From Thozetella sp. PMI_491 (lineage: Eukaryota > Ascomycota > Sordariomycetes > Chaetosphaeriales > Chaetosphaeriaceae), in the NCBI GenBank assembly GCA_021432635.1, contig MU270019.1:1361672-1425671 (forward strand): a stretch of 64,000 bases of DNA. The letters are read 5' to 3'. Positions 1 through 9,792 of this stretch are shown here, in pieces; position 1 is the first letter of the stretch, and each line of letters opens with the position of its first letter. The notes under the pieces are model-generated. The model worked only from the letters and a program-made list of their open reading frames with translations. It was not told the DNA's origin and ran no database searches. Position numbers and translations under genes: made by a program.

Positions 1-1835
1 GAAGCTTCTGCCTTTGCCTCCTTCTCGGGCTTGACCTGGGCAGGCATGACAGCTTTCTTTGCCTTCGCCGTCGCGGGAGTGGCCTTGAAGAACGCGTTCA
101 TCGTTGCCTGTTTGCCAGATTTGACCTCCTTTTCTGTCTCGTCTTGCGCCGCCGGCGCCGGCTGGTCTTGCTCTTCCACCTGACGATGCTGAACCAGGTG
201 GTTCGTCGTCATGTCGCCGATCCTCTCCATGATATCCTTGCCGCTTCTCCTACTGCTCGAGTTGATCTCGAAGACCTCGAAATCGAGCTCCTTGGCCGCA
301 GCGTACACGGCCGCGGTCTTCCCGCACCCGTGGGGGCCGCTGATCACCACGATATTAGTGACTCGGGTCCCTTCCTTACTGCCGCGGCCAGCAAGATCCC
401 CCGATCGAACCACAGTTTTCTTCATGATGCCATGACCCCCACTAGGTAGCCAGTCGGCCTCGTTGTCGGAAACCTCATTCATCTCGTTGTCCTCTTCGTC
501 GCTCGAGACGATGAAGTCGTCAAGCTTCTTCTTTTTCTTCTTCTTTGGAGCGCTGGACTTGCCCTTTTTGGGCTTCTCACCGTCTCCGGAGCCTGTATGC
601 ACGGACTGGACAATCAGGGCTTGCAGCCAGTCGCGAAGCATGAAAGCCTCGCGCCCGGGCTGGAGAACCTCAGAGGCAGAAGTAGGCGCATATTTCTGCG
701 TCCACATGGCATTCTCACACTGGGACTTGTCGAAGGCTGAGAGGCCTGTCCTGATCGACTCGAAGAGAGGCGCTATTTGGGGCGCTAATTGATGCTCACC
801 CGTCGGGTTCGAGCCCTGGCTGACACGAGCCTTGTGCTTCGACATCAGCTTCTTCCCGCCGGATGGCTGCGGCATCGACCTGCAGCTCAGCTCTCCCAAG
901 ATCCGCTGCTGCAGCTTGCTGCCACTCTCAAAATGCTTCTGGGGTAGCCGGAGCTGCGGAGGGGCTGGAGCGAAGTCATCTCCGTTGATATCTCGGACAG
1001 CCTGCAGCTTGGCAGGAATGTCCATCTGAGCGGTGACATGGGTCATCAGCGACTCGTGCGCGGGAATCGTTACTGCGTATCCCTTTGACTTTCTCATCGA
1101 GTACTTGGACTCGGTGCTGGTTGTGTTCGGTCCTGGCTGATCGTCCTCTCCTCGAGCATGGACGGCGCCCTTCCACGGCCACGCTGGCGGTTTCGCGCCG
1201 GCAAACTTAAGGCCGGCGTTCTTCATACCGAACTGAGGCATCTTGATGGGCGCACTAGCCTTCGGTTTCTTCGGTGAGCATGGCGTTGATGTGAGCTGCC
1301 GTGCCTTTTGGGCACCGGCTGCGGCACTGGCTTTGCTCTTCTCTTCGGTAGTACTGTCCACAGGTTTTTCAGCTGGAGCTTTTGCCTTTCCTAGGAAGAA
1401 AGGATGTGTCGTCTTGGTCGCTACAGTTGGTGTAGGGCTGGGGTTCACTGGATCCTTGTCGAGCTTTGCAAAATGGGATGCGATGTTGGCACCTGATGAT
1501 CCGGCCTTCGGTAGCTTTGTGACCTCTCCTTTCGACTTTTTCTTCCCTTCAGGCTTGTCTTCTTGACCAGGCGTGTCCACTTTCCGTCGCTTAGTTTTCC
1601 GACCGCTCTTCTTCTCGAGCAAGTCGTCGTCAAAAGTCTCGGCTACCTTTGGGGGAGTAGCCTCGCGCGTGGGATCGGATGCAGCGTCGGAGGATCCTAG
1701 CGGGTCGACATTCTCCTTGCGCTCTGCGGCCGTTGACGACCGATCAGGGGCGAAGAAGGGATGCACACGCTTGGGCTCAACCTGCCCCACAGGATTGACA
1801 CTAGCACCCATCTTAAGGACAGCGACCGACCCCAT
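1..1835 (-). CDS. elg1: Elg1/ATAD5-like PCNA (clamp) unloader, large subunit of an RFC-like complex; 5' part only
   Basis: The minus-strand frame is open without interruption from an ATG at 1835 to the left edge, about 611 residues, so the C-terminus is missing. An in-frame stop lies three codons above this ATG; a second Met at 1811 is possible. The first ~400 residues are basic and disordered, with two HPFF motifs. A segment reading MWTQKYAP (about residue 408) opens the AAA+ region. The Walker A, GPHGCGKTAAVYA, is at residues 500-512 (bases 315-338 for its core), followed by KELDFEVFEINSSSRRSGKDI. This closely resembles human ATAD5 rather than Rfc1, Rad24 or Ctf18. Known role of the family: Elg1-RFC removes PCNA from DNA after replication in the nucleus. 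A PIP-box-like QATMNAFF follows at residues 576-583. The gene is divergent from the Utp8-like gene with about 0.9 kb between the starts. Confidence 0.85.
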   Translation of the reverse strand, partial: MGSVAVLKMGASVNPVGQVEPKRVHPFFAPDRSSTAAERKENVDPLGSSDAASDPTREATPPKVAETFDDDLLEKKSGRKTKRRKVDTPGQEDKPEGKKKSKGEVTKLPKAGSSGANIASHFAKLDKDPVNPSPTPTVATKTTHPFFLGKAKAPAEKPVDSTTEEKSKASAAAGAQKARQLTSTPCSPKKPKASAPIKMPQFGMKNAGLKFAGAKPPAWPWKGAVHARGEDDQPGPNTTSTESKYSMRKSKGYAVTIPAHESLMTHVTAQMDIPAKLQAVRDINGDDFAPAPPQLRLPQKHFESGSKLQQRILGELSCRSMPQPSGGKKLMSKHKARVSQGSNPTGEHQLAPQIAPLFESIRTGLSAFDKSQCENAMWTQKYAPTSASEVLQPGREAFMLRDWLQALIVQSVHTGSGDGEKPKKGKSSAPKKKKKKKLDDFIVSSDEEDNEMNEVSDNEADWLPSGGHGIMKKTVVRSGDLAGRGSKEGTRVTNIVVISGPHGCGKTAAVYAAAKELDFEVFEINSSSRRSGKDIMERIGDMTTNHLVQHRQVEEQDQPAPAAQDETEKEVKSGKQATMNAFFKATPATAKAKKAVMPAQVKPEKEAKAEA

Positions 1836-2745
1836 TCGGACTCAATCGGGGCTCCTCGTCACGTCCCCGAGCTTTCCGTACTCCTAGGCGTAGTATTGAG
1901 AGCGAATCTGCATTCCTTCGTTTCGTCGTGTCCAAGGTCGTGAGGCTCAGCCACCGGATTCTCGTTGCGGGCAGCGCCAGAAGGAGAGCGCGGCAGCGAG
2001 AGTATCCGACCGCTCAGTGGTGTTAGCAATTGCTTTCGGCTTCCAGAGGCTGGCTCATGGATGTATCCCCTCGAGAGTCGTCGCTGCTTGTTTGGTCCAG
2101 AGTCGGACGACCGAGCGTTGCTGGCTAGGTAAAAGGGAAGCTAGACACTGCATATGGCGATCAGATAATGTACATACAACGAGGAACGGTCGCAGGTTAC
2201 CTGTGTGTCTGAATCTGCACGGTGGTAGCTGCAATGCCGAATCGAATCACGCGGTCAGCCAAATTTGCGTAGACTCGTGTGCAAGGGTTAATTAGAAGCC
2301 GTGAAAGAGGATGGGGGGTCCGAAATGCTTGTGAACGCGCGATGAAGCAAAGGGACTAACTTTGGGCTTTGGTGTTTGGATGCGTAGTGCGTGAGTTGGA
2401 GGACATCGAAGTCCCGTGCCGGATGCGGGAGGCTATCGGGCAAGTCCAAACCGCGTCGCCGCAAACCTAGAAAGCGCGTCTGGCGTAAAGTGGACCGTGT
2501 CGTGCTGCACCGACTTACATCATCCGCTGGGAACGGGTTAGGCGGGGCAGTCGGTGCTGAAATGGCCGGCGACCAGGCGGGCCCCACTATATTCCAGTCT
2601 GCCCCGCCATCGGGTATTCCCCGGCAAGAAGCTCTCGAACTTTTTTTTTTTTTTCTGCTTCTAGGTCAACATTGAGAGCGATCCAGAGTTTCTTGGTGAT
2701 ACCTTCACAGGAGAGCCTGGGTATTTGACCTCCACCCAGAGCAAC
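1836..2745. promoter_or_regulatory. Divergent intergenic region between elg1 and the Utp8-like gene
   Basis: About 910 bp separate the two divergent start codons. I see no coding potential. A run of 13 T (2641-2653) followed by CTGCTTCTAG lies about 90 bp before the plus-strand start; this is a typical pyrimidine tract of fungal promoters or leaders, and it could also be the end of a leader intron. No clear TATA box was found. Confidence 0.4.
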
Positions 2746-5609
2746 ATGGCCTCCAACTTTCACATACAGGAGCCTTATGTGCTTACAACTCTCCCTGCAC
2801 CGTTGGAACGCCTGAATGGCCCTGGCCGGTACTCTGTTGGCGAGGTCTTTGGCCAACAACCAGGGTCCAAGAAGAGAAAGCGAGCCGAATTGTCGGTGGG
2901 CATTGATGGCGATGCAGCCAATCTCTACGATGTGAGACAGCATCTGAATCCTGCTGACAAGAAACTCCTTCTGACCATGGCTAGGTGGCCTCCAACAACC
3001 TCATAACTTCTTACCCCATCCCACCTCAGTCGTTCTTTACTTGCCCGCCTTATTCTCTGCGATGGAAAGCCCGCGCAGGCAAGGATCTCACCCGCTACAC
3101 CTACATCTCGACCCAAGATACACTCTCCTCCAAGAAGCAGATCGTATTGTTCAAGGATGTCCTCGGCGCTTCTGGAGACACGACTTCGACCTCAGTCGCC
3201 CACACCCACACCTACAGCTCCCCGATTATTTACCTGTCGTCTATCAAGACCAATCCGACCGCCGAGGCGGTCAGCGACAAGCAGCCAAGCTCGAGTATAA
3301 TTGCAATCACAGAGGAGGGTACCATCACCTGCTTCTACGCGGAGACACTTAAACAGCGTTGGACAGTTGGCTCGTCGGTGCTCCTGCGGGGTCTGCCCTC
3401 GTCCAGCTCTCAAGGGAAGGTGGAGTTTGTGCAGGCTACCACGGCAGCGGACGCCATTGATGGCATTTTTCAAGGAAAGGATGATTCTTTTGGGATCTTC
3501 CCCCAGAAGGTGCATCGTGATGGCTTCAACCCCGACATCTTGGTCGTCGTCAACTGCGTAGAACAGGCGCGATCGCGCACCCCACAGCGGTATCTACAGA
3601 TTCTCGCATTCACACCAGAGAACGGTTCACAGAATGCGGGACAAGCTTCCGTGCTTCCTGTTTTCGCCACCCCAATTCCTGCCCAGAATGAGACCAAAGA
3701 CAAGTCACCGGAACTGCGATTCGATATTCGGTCAGGCTCGCTCCAGAAACTGACAGGAGAAACTCTCTACTCCTACAGCCTAACCGGAGGGTCTGTTCGG
3801 CTAGAGAGCACACTCGAAATCCCAAATGTAGTCTCCTTCTTGCGGCTATCTAAGACATCGGTTCTCGCTTGCACATCATCCTCACTAGACGTCTACAATC
3901 CGGTGTACCGTTCGATCCAGGCAAGCACGCCCATCAACCCCGCGGACCAGGCCACGGACCATTCCCTCCCTTACCGACGGGAAGACCAATACCGCCTCTT
4001 CAGCTACTTTGCAAGTCGTGAGATCGCCGTGGGCGTGCGGGGCTCGGCGCTCATTGCGGTTCAAGTCGAGCCGCCCAAGACTCGATCCATCAAGCGGCGC
4101 GGGGAAGGGCTGCTCATCGACTCCATCGGCCGGGGAATTTCGCGGGCACAGGTTGCGGTGAAACAAGGCAGCGAGGATCAAATTGAATCCCTCTTTGCGA
4201 ATCAACTCCCCGGCACCCTATCAGACAGCTACTGGGCTGAGTGGCAAGAAGAAGTGGCTAAAGCAGACGCCCTTCTTAGTGCCCAAAGAATTGCCGAGTT
4301 TGAGCAGCTCCTGGCCAGCAAGTTTGGCGTCCAGCTCGCAGAGACCAAAGATAAGACCAATGGAAAGGTTCCATCGGACGCCAAGCCTCTCCCCGAGTGG
4401 CTCTGGCCCTCGAGCCGAGCCGAATACCCACGAGTGGACAGGCGCTGGGTGCTCTACGCGATCAGCAAGGCATTCGCGTGGGACGAGAGTGCAGGCGGTG
4501 AGCCAGGTGCTACCCATCTGACTTGTCAGATATCCGAGGGCGGGCTTGTCAGCTACTTGGCTGATGCCGGCCACTTGACGGTAGCGAACATTACCTCCGC
4601 GTTCAGGGAAGAGACCAGAGACCTAGAGCAGGCCGAGCTCGTCGTGGCCGAGGAATTGCCCCAACTGGTGGCATCTATCGACCCAACCCTGGAGTTGCTC
4701 GCCAGCTTCCTTTCTGCGACGAAGCTCGGGCCAGCGGAGCTCCTCTCGTCAGTACGCCTCATCATTCGGAGCCTGGACTTGGTCCAAGACCCCACGAAGC
4801 TGCAGGGGCTCATTGCGAACGGAGAAAACGGGGCGGACGAGACAGATCTTATCAGCATGGAGCTCGACAGGGCGGAGCAAGAGCTGAAGATGACCGAGTT
4901 TTACGTCAACGACACGAGCACGCGGGCTCGGGGCCTGGGCGTAGCATTCAGCAAACTGGGGGCTTGCGCAGCGCCCGCGACCGTCAAGAGCATGCGGCGC
5001 CTGCTGAAGCCAGAGGAGATGCTGTGCCTCGTCAATATCCTCCGGATGGAGCTGGTGAAAGATGGTTGGACCACCCGCTATCTCGACGCCCCGCAGCCGG
5101 AGAATGAGGAAGGCGAGGCACCGCCCGACGGAAGCATACAGCTCATCGCGGACCTGCTCTGCAGGTGCATCGATGCTATTGGATCTGCCGGCTTTCTGAC
5201 TAACAACGCCCTGTTCACCGCCATGACTTCCCATGTCGACATGGCCGAGTTCTTCCAGCAGTTCAAGGCGGAAATCAGCGTTGCCCTAGAGGGCATCGAG
5301 GAGGCCGTCCGGCTACGCGGCATCCTTACCGAAGTGGTCAAGTACGGGGCGAGCCTGCAGAAGCTGCAGCCGCACGCGAGAGGCAAGGGGGTAGCGATTG
5401 CGGCTAAGCCTAAGCAACCGGCGCTCGACGCCTTCCCTGCTGACGGGCGCATGCTGCCGCTGGGACTGAGGGCATCCGCGCCCCGCATCTCACAGGAAAA
5501 GATTATCTCGGGAGGAGAGATCGTGCAGAGGAGCAAGAGAGAGACGGCTATGCTGGTGCGCAAGAACCTTGGGCCGTACATCATCGAGAAGGTTGGCCCC
5601 AAGCACTAG
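2746..5609 (+). CDS. utp8: Utp8-like U3 snoRNP / t-UTP ribosome biogenesis protein
   Basis: Two exons, 2746-2931 and 2985-5609, give 936 residues. The 53-bp intron (GTGAGA...GGCTAG, branch-like CTGAC) restores the run LYDVASNNLITSYPIPPQS. The start is the first ATG in frame. The N-terminus carries a KKRKR basic patch and the VGIDGDAANLYD element, then the CPPYSLRWK element and a beta-rich half that fits a propeller; the C-terminal half is helical. From memory, this order matches fungal proteins annotated as Utp8. Yeast Utp8 belongs to the t-UTP subcomplex of the small-subunit processome in the nucleolus and has also been linked to tRNA export. The family name rests on recognition of the N-terminal pattern, not on a search, so another WD-like nucleolar factor remains possible. 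A short G run follows the stop. Confidence 0.65.
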
Positions 5610-8600
5610 AGGGGGGGGACAAGGACGATGCAGGCCTTTCGCACTTGCTGTATACGTGGTGCTGTACATAGGTTGTCTAAAAGGATATACCCAATCCAAT
5701 CCGAAGCGGATTCGTGTCATGGATTCCAGTCGTCCGGTAAACTCCCACCGTACCACGGTGATGCGGTGTGAGAGATGACTCCATAGAGTGGCTTCCATCG
5801 GCTCTCTTGACTCACCGAGAACCCGTCGGAGGCTATGGTGTAAGCATCACAAGCCGGGACCGCTCCTCCTCAGGGCGGCAACGGATTGATTCGGACGGTG
5901 GGGGGCCCTACATAGAGTTCGCCTAGCCGTTTGAACTCACCGGCGCTGTCTCTCGCTGCTTGAGTCGTGCATTGGCGGGGACTGCGAACCACGAGGCCAA
6001 GGCAGTAATTTAGCTCCGGGCACAATGGCCTTGTCCCTCCGTCGAGGCGGAGCCTCATCCGATGTCCGGTAGGGCCATCCCAAGCAAACTCTTACCCTCG
6101 ACACTAGCGGGCACGACCCCTTAGCTAGTCCCACGGTTACACACGGCTCGGGGGATTTTTTTTGCGTGTCACCCTAATTCCGCGGTTCGAGACGACGACT
6201 CGTCGGCGATGCTGCCTGGCGAAATGCCCTCCTGAAGCGCAAGACTCCGCGGCCGTTGGTCGGGCGAGATATTATCAGTACCCGCGATGCTATAGCACCC
6301 GCAGTGGAAATTTTTTTTTGGGGGACTGAAGCAAGGTAGAAGTGCAGTTTTTGCTGGAGCCTTTACGAAGGCCGCCGTCGGGGATGCCTCCCGCGCGAGG
6401 TGCCGATAGGGCGGCCAGGGCGATCAGTCCGCGGGCCCTCGAATCGCACACCTGCCGAGCCGACTGTGGCTCTCCGCTGGCTGCAAGACGGGCACGGTGA
6501 TACAACAGGTGGTGGGGGCGTGGACTTCCTGGGTTGCGCGCGGAGGGGTCTGCGTGGTTGTGCTGTTGTTCTTGTCTTAGCCTTTTTTCCCCGCCAGCGT
6601 GTCAACGGTACCACCCCAGACTGGCAGCGTGGAGAGCAGCGTGGAGACCAGACGCGCCGGTTGTCTGTCGAAACTGGCGACTACATGCGCGGGCGGTGGT
6701 GAGCACAATAAAGTGTATTGCAGCATCACGTAGAGACAGCCTCGATGCGGACGGCGCCCGTGCAGGGAGGAACCGAGCGCTCTCGTCCAATCGTCGGCGC
6801 TGTACATGGCAGCTGGCGGTGGCGGAAGGGCTACACTGCATGCAGGCTACCGGGAGCCGTGTATGCTTTGCTGCCCAGTTGAGGCAACCCGATGGCTTAG
6901 AGCTGGAGAAAGTTTATTTGCTCAAATCGGTCACGAAAGAAAACATAAGCCTACGGAGAGCTCCTTGCAGCTGCGCATCGCGCATTTTCCCGGTCTCGTC
7001 GGGAAGGGAAGGAGGAGGAAGCACCACCGCCGCTGCCTAGGCCGGCCAATCATGCCACTTAGACCTGGTCTACGTCTACTTCAGCCAGGGGCACAGCGCG
7101 CAGCGGGCGATGCGCCGTGGGGTCCTGTGTTGTTGGCATCATTGGCATCAGAAGCTAGGGCTGAGTGCGAGGCCGGTAGGCCGTGTTAGGGCCTCGGCGG
7201 CCTTCCAATGAGCAGGCCAAAGGGGGCTCTCGACTGCGTTAGGCCAGATGCACCGTCCGCCTCGTGTTCCTTCGCCGGCGGCTGGGCTCCTGCTCCGCGC
7301 TGCCGTCGCTGCCGTGTCCCCTCCTTTTGGCCAGTCCGGACATCGCCGCGGACGAAGAACCGTATGGAGTAGAAACGTAAGAGCGGTAGAGAAAAAAGAG
7401 GAGGAATACGAATGGGGGGCCGCCAACAGAGGACTGCAACTTCGAGGTCGAGGCCCGGGCCTTCTGCACGTCACTCTCGAGCATAGCCGCCACGGCAGCA
7501 GCCAGATTGCTACGAAGCTAGGCTCTATTTCCATGTGCTCTCATCGCTGCCCTGATGTGTCGGGGAAGGAGGGGGTGGGAGGGGCAGAAGGGGTAGACCC
7601 TGCTGATCAGCGAGACCCTTTGCACAGCGCGCAGCCGAGATGCTAGGAGAAGTGAGGGCTTCTTCCAACAAGAAAATCTTGATTCCACTGCAGCGGTCCG
7701 GGAGAGGCTTTGTTTCAAAACAGCCGGTCTCTGGGGCCTTCTCCCGCGGCTTCTGCTGCAGGATTGGGCTTCGGGCCAGGATTGTCCTCGCATCGCGATC
7801 GGCGAGGCGTGGCCCCTTTCCGCGTCGATGGGGGGGGATTGGCATGGAAGGGAGGCATGGAGGGAGGGTCGGCGGCCAAAGGGAGAGGGCCGTCTGGCAA
7901 AAACAAACCAGTTCGTGTCTTCGGCCATGAGCGAATGCAAAGGCCAATCTAGCTCGGTGGCGGTGCCTAGGTTGGCGGATGACACCGGGCGGGTGGGGTG
8001 CTGGCTGGCGCGCGCTGATAGAACAATACAACAAATACTGGGTCGCCACGCAGCCCTAAGCCCTTGGATTTGCGGGGGACGTCTGGGCGATGGACCGTCC
8101 TCGCTTAACACGAACCCAAGTCCTGCCAACCAAATGGAGCCAAAATCGACGGGGACTAGCCCAAGTCATGCGCCCCCCTCCATATCAGTGAGGTCGACGG
8201 TGGATCCTCGCCTGCCGGGGTTGCTTTGGGTGTTCACGCAGAGACACTCCAGTGGCCTGCCCCAGCGCCGTGCCATTGGGCGGCACCAGCTCCCGCACCA
8301 GAGGGACCCAGAGGACAGGGGTCCCCCCTTCGCCAACATGTTGTCATGGAACCGGCAACCGCAAGACGTCATCTTGACTGAAGTGGGCGCGTTTCCACCC
8401 GGCCGGCGCTCCCAGCCAGCCAGCCAGCCAGTCTTTGCCAGCCGACGGGAAACCGCAGCGAGGTCACACATGTCACACATCCCGAGGGCGAACTTTGTCT
8501 CTGCCTGCGTACACTTGGCCCGCTGCCCTCGCATTGTTGATCACAGCTCAGCAAGGCATCCATAGGCAAGCAAAGAATTTTTTTTTTCCACAGTGGTAGG

Positions 8601-9792
8601 AGCTATGGAGCTACAGCGCCACCGCTGCGGCCCCCTGCTGTCTCGCTTTCCCTCTCACTTCTGACTGTGTTGTTTTTTTTATCTTACGAAGAGCCATTGC
8701 TTGGTTCATACGAATAAGCCAGTCAGAAACGAGCAGGGGCGCGAAATTGGCAAATACGGGGGCGGACAAGCGCGAGGTTTGCTGCATGAGCCTGCAGAAA
8801 GGGGAGCAGTAAAAAAAAAAAGTTGGGAGACACATACGGGTCCATAGAGTGCCAGATCTCGCTCTAGCTCAATCTAGGCCACAATCTGCCTGTCTTCTGG
8901 GCCGGCCGGTGCCCAACAAGACGCGCGACGGGCCGCTTGGGCGTGCTGTTTCCTTCCCTTCCCCCCGCGCCAAACGTGTCCTTACAAATGCGACGAGGGA
9001 ATGAGTGAACGAAGTCGAGGCGAGGGTCGATGTTACGTTTCGAGCAAAGAGGATCGATCAGCTGGGCGCTGCTCTGTCCGTCATAGTTTAACTAGGCCGA
9101 TCCGAGCACCGACGCTCTTTCCCGCGCCCATCCATAGACTTGGCCCTTTCCCGTTTCCTCTGCCCCTCCCCCTCCGCTCGCACCGACCACGCATGTCCGT
9201 CATATCCAGGCGCTAGCTCCTTAGACCAGCAAGACCAGTCTGCACCACGTTTCGCGTGCCGACTTGTTCCTGGCGCTTCCCTGATCTCAAAGCGCCCGCC
9301 CTGTCTGCCCCCCGGCTCGTGACTGCTCCCAACACCCCGCATAGGCGCAGCCCTCCCTCGACCACCGGGCCTGCCTGACCTTACGGAGCGCTTCCCATCC
9401 TTTCCTAGCTCCCTCTCTTAGCCTCTGCCATCATCGGCTTGACTTTGCGCTTGCAGCCCCAGGCTGGCACCCCCTCTCGCCAGCCTTGTACCATAGGACT
9501 ACCACCAACACTCTATTACTCATCATTTGCGTGCCCCGTCTTACATCTTGGGCTTTCCCCAAGGCGTTCGCCTCGTTTCTTCCTCCCACCGAAACCCAAG
9601 CACTCTACGCGACCAGCGCGACCAACCAGCAACACTGCCTGGCTGGAGCCTCCACGACATAGATTCCGTCCCTCTGGGACACACAGACTCATATTCTCCA
9701 TATTGACCAGAACGCATCCCCTTCTGAAGCCCCCCGCCAGCACCGGCACCCCTTCCTGAAGGAGCCCTGCGAAGATTCCCTTGTTGGTAGGC
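5610..9792. other. 4.2-kb stretch without a supported gene
   Basis: Many open frames of 60-245 codons occur on both strands (for example 7828-8565 plus and 7518-8129 minus), as expected in GC-rich DNA. Their translations are low-complexity, rich in Arg, Pro, Ser and Gly, and lack domains or plausible splice partners. The last ~700 bp (9100-9792) is strongly C/T-rich and is probably the promoter and long leader of the next gene. Poly-purine and poly-T runs occur at 6155-6165, 6309-6318 and 8578-8588. Confidence 0.5.
8412..8431. repeat. (CCAG)5 microsatellite
   Basis: Five perfect tandem copies of CCAG in the gene-free region. Confidence 0.9.

Noticed and set aside
815-835. GGGTTCGAGCCC resembling a tRNA T loop
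   Set aside because: It lies inside the open Elg1 coding frame and has no tRNA context.
4749-5602. Antisense open frames of 161 and 174 codons inside the Utp8-like gene
   Set aside because: They are shadows of the plus-strand coding frame.
7518-8565. Long open frames on both strands (203 codons minus, 245 codons plus)
   Set aside because: They overlap each other, are low-complexity, have no domain and no splice support; GC-rich DNA gives such frames by chance.
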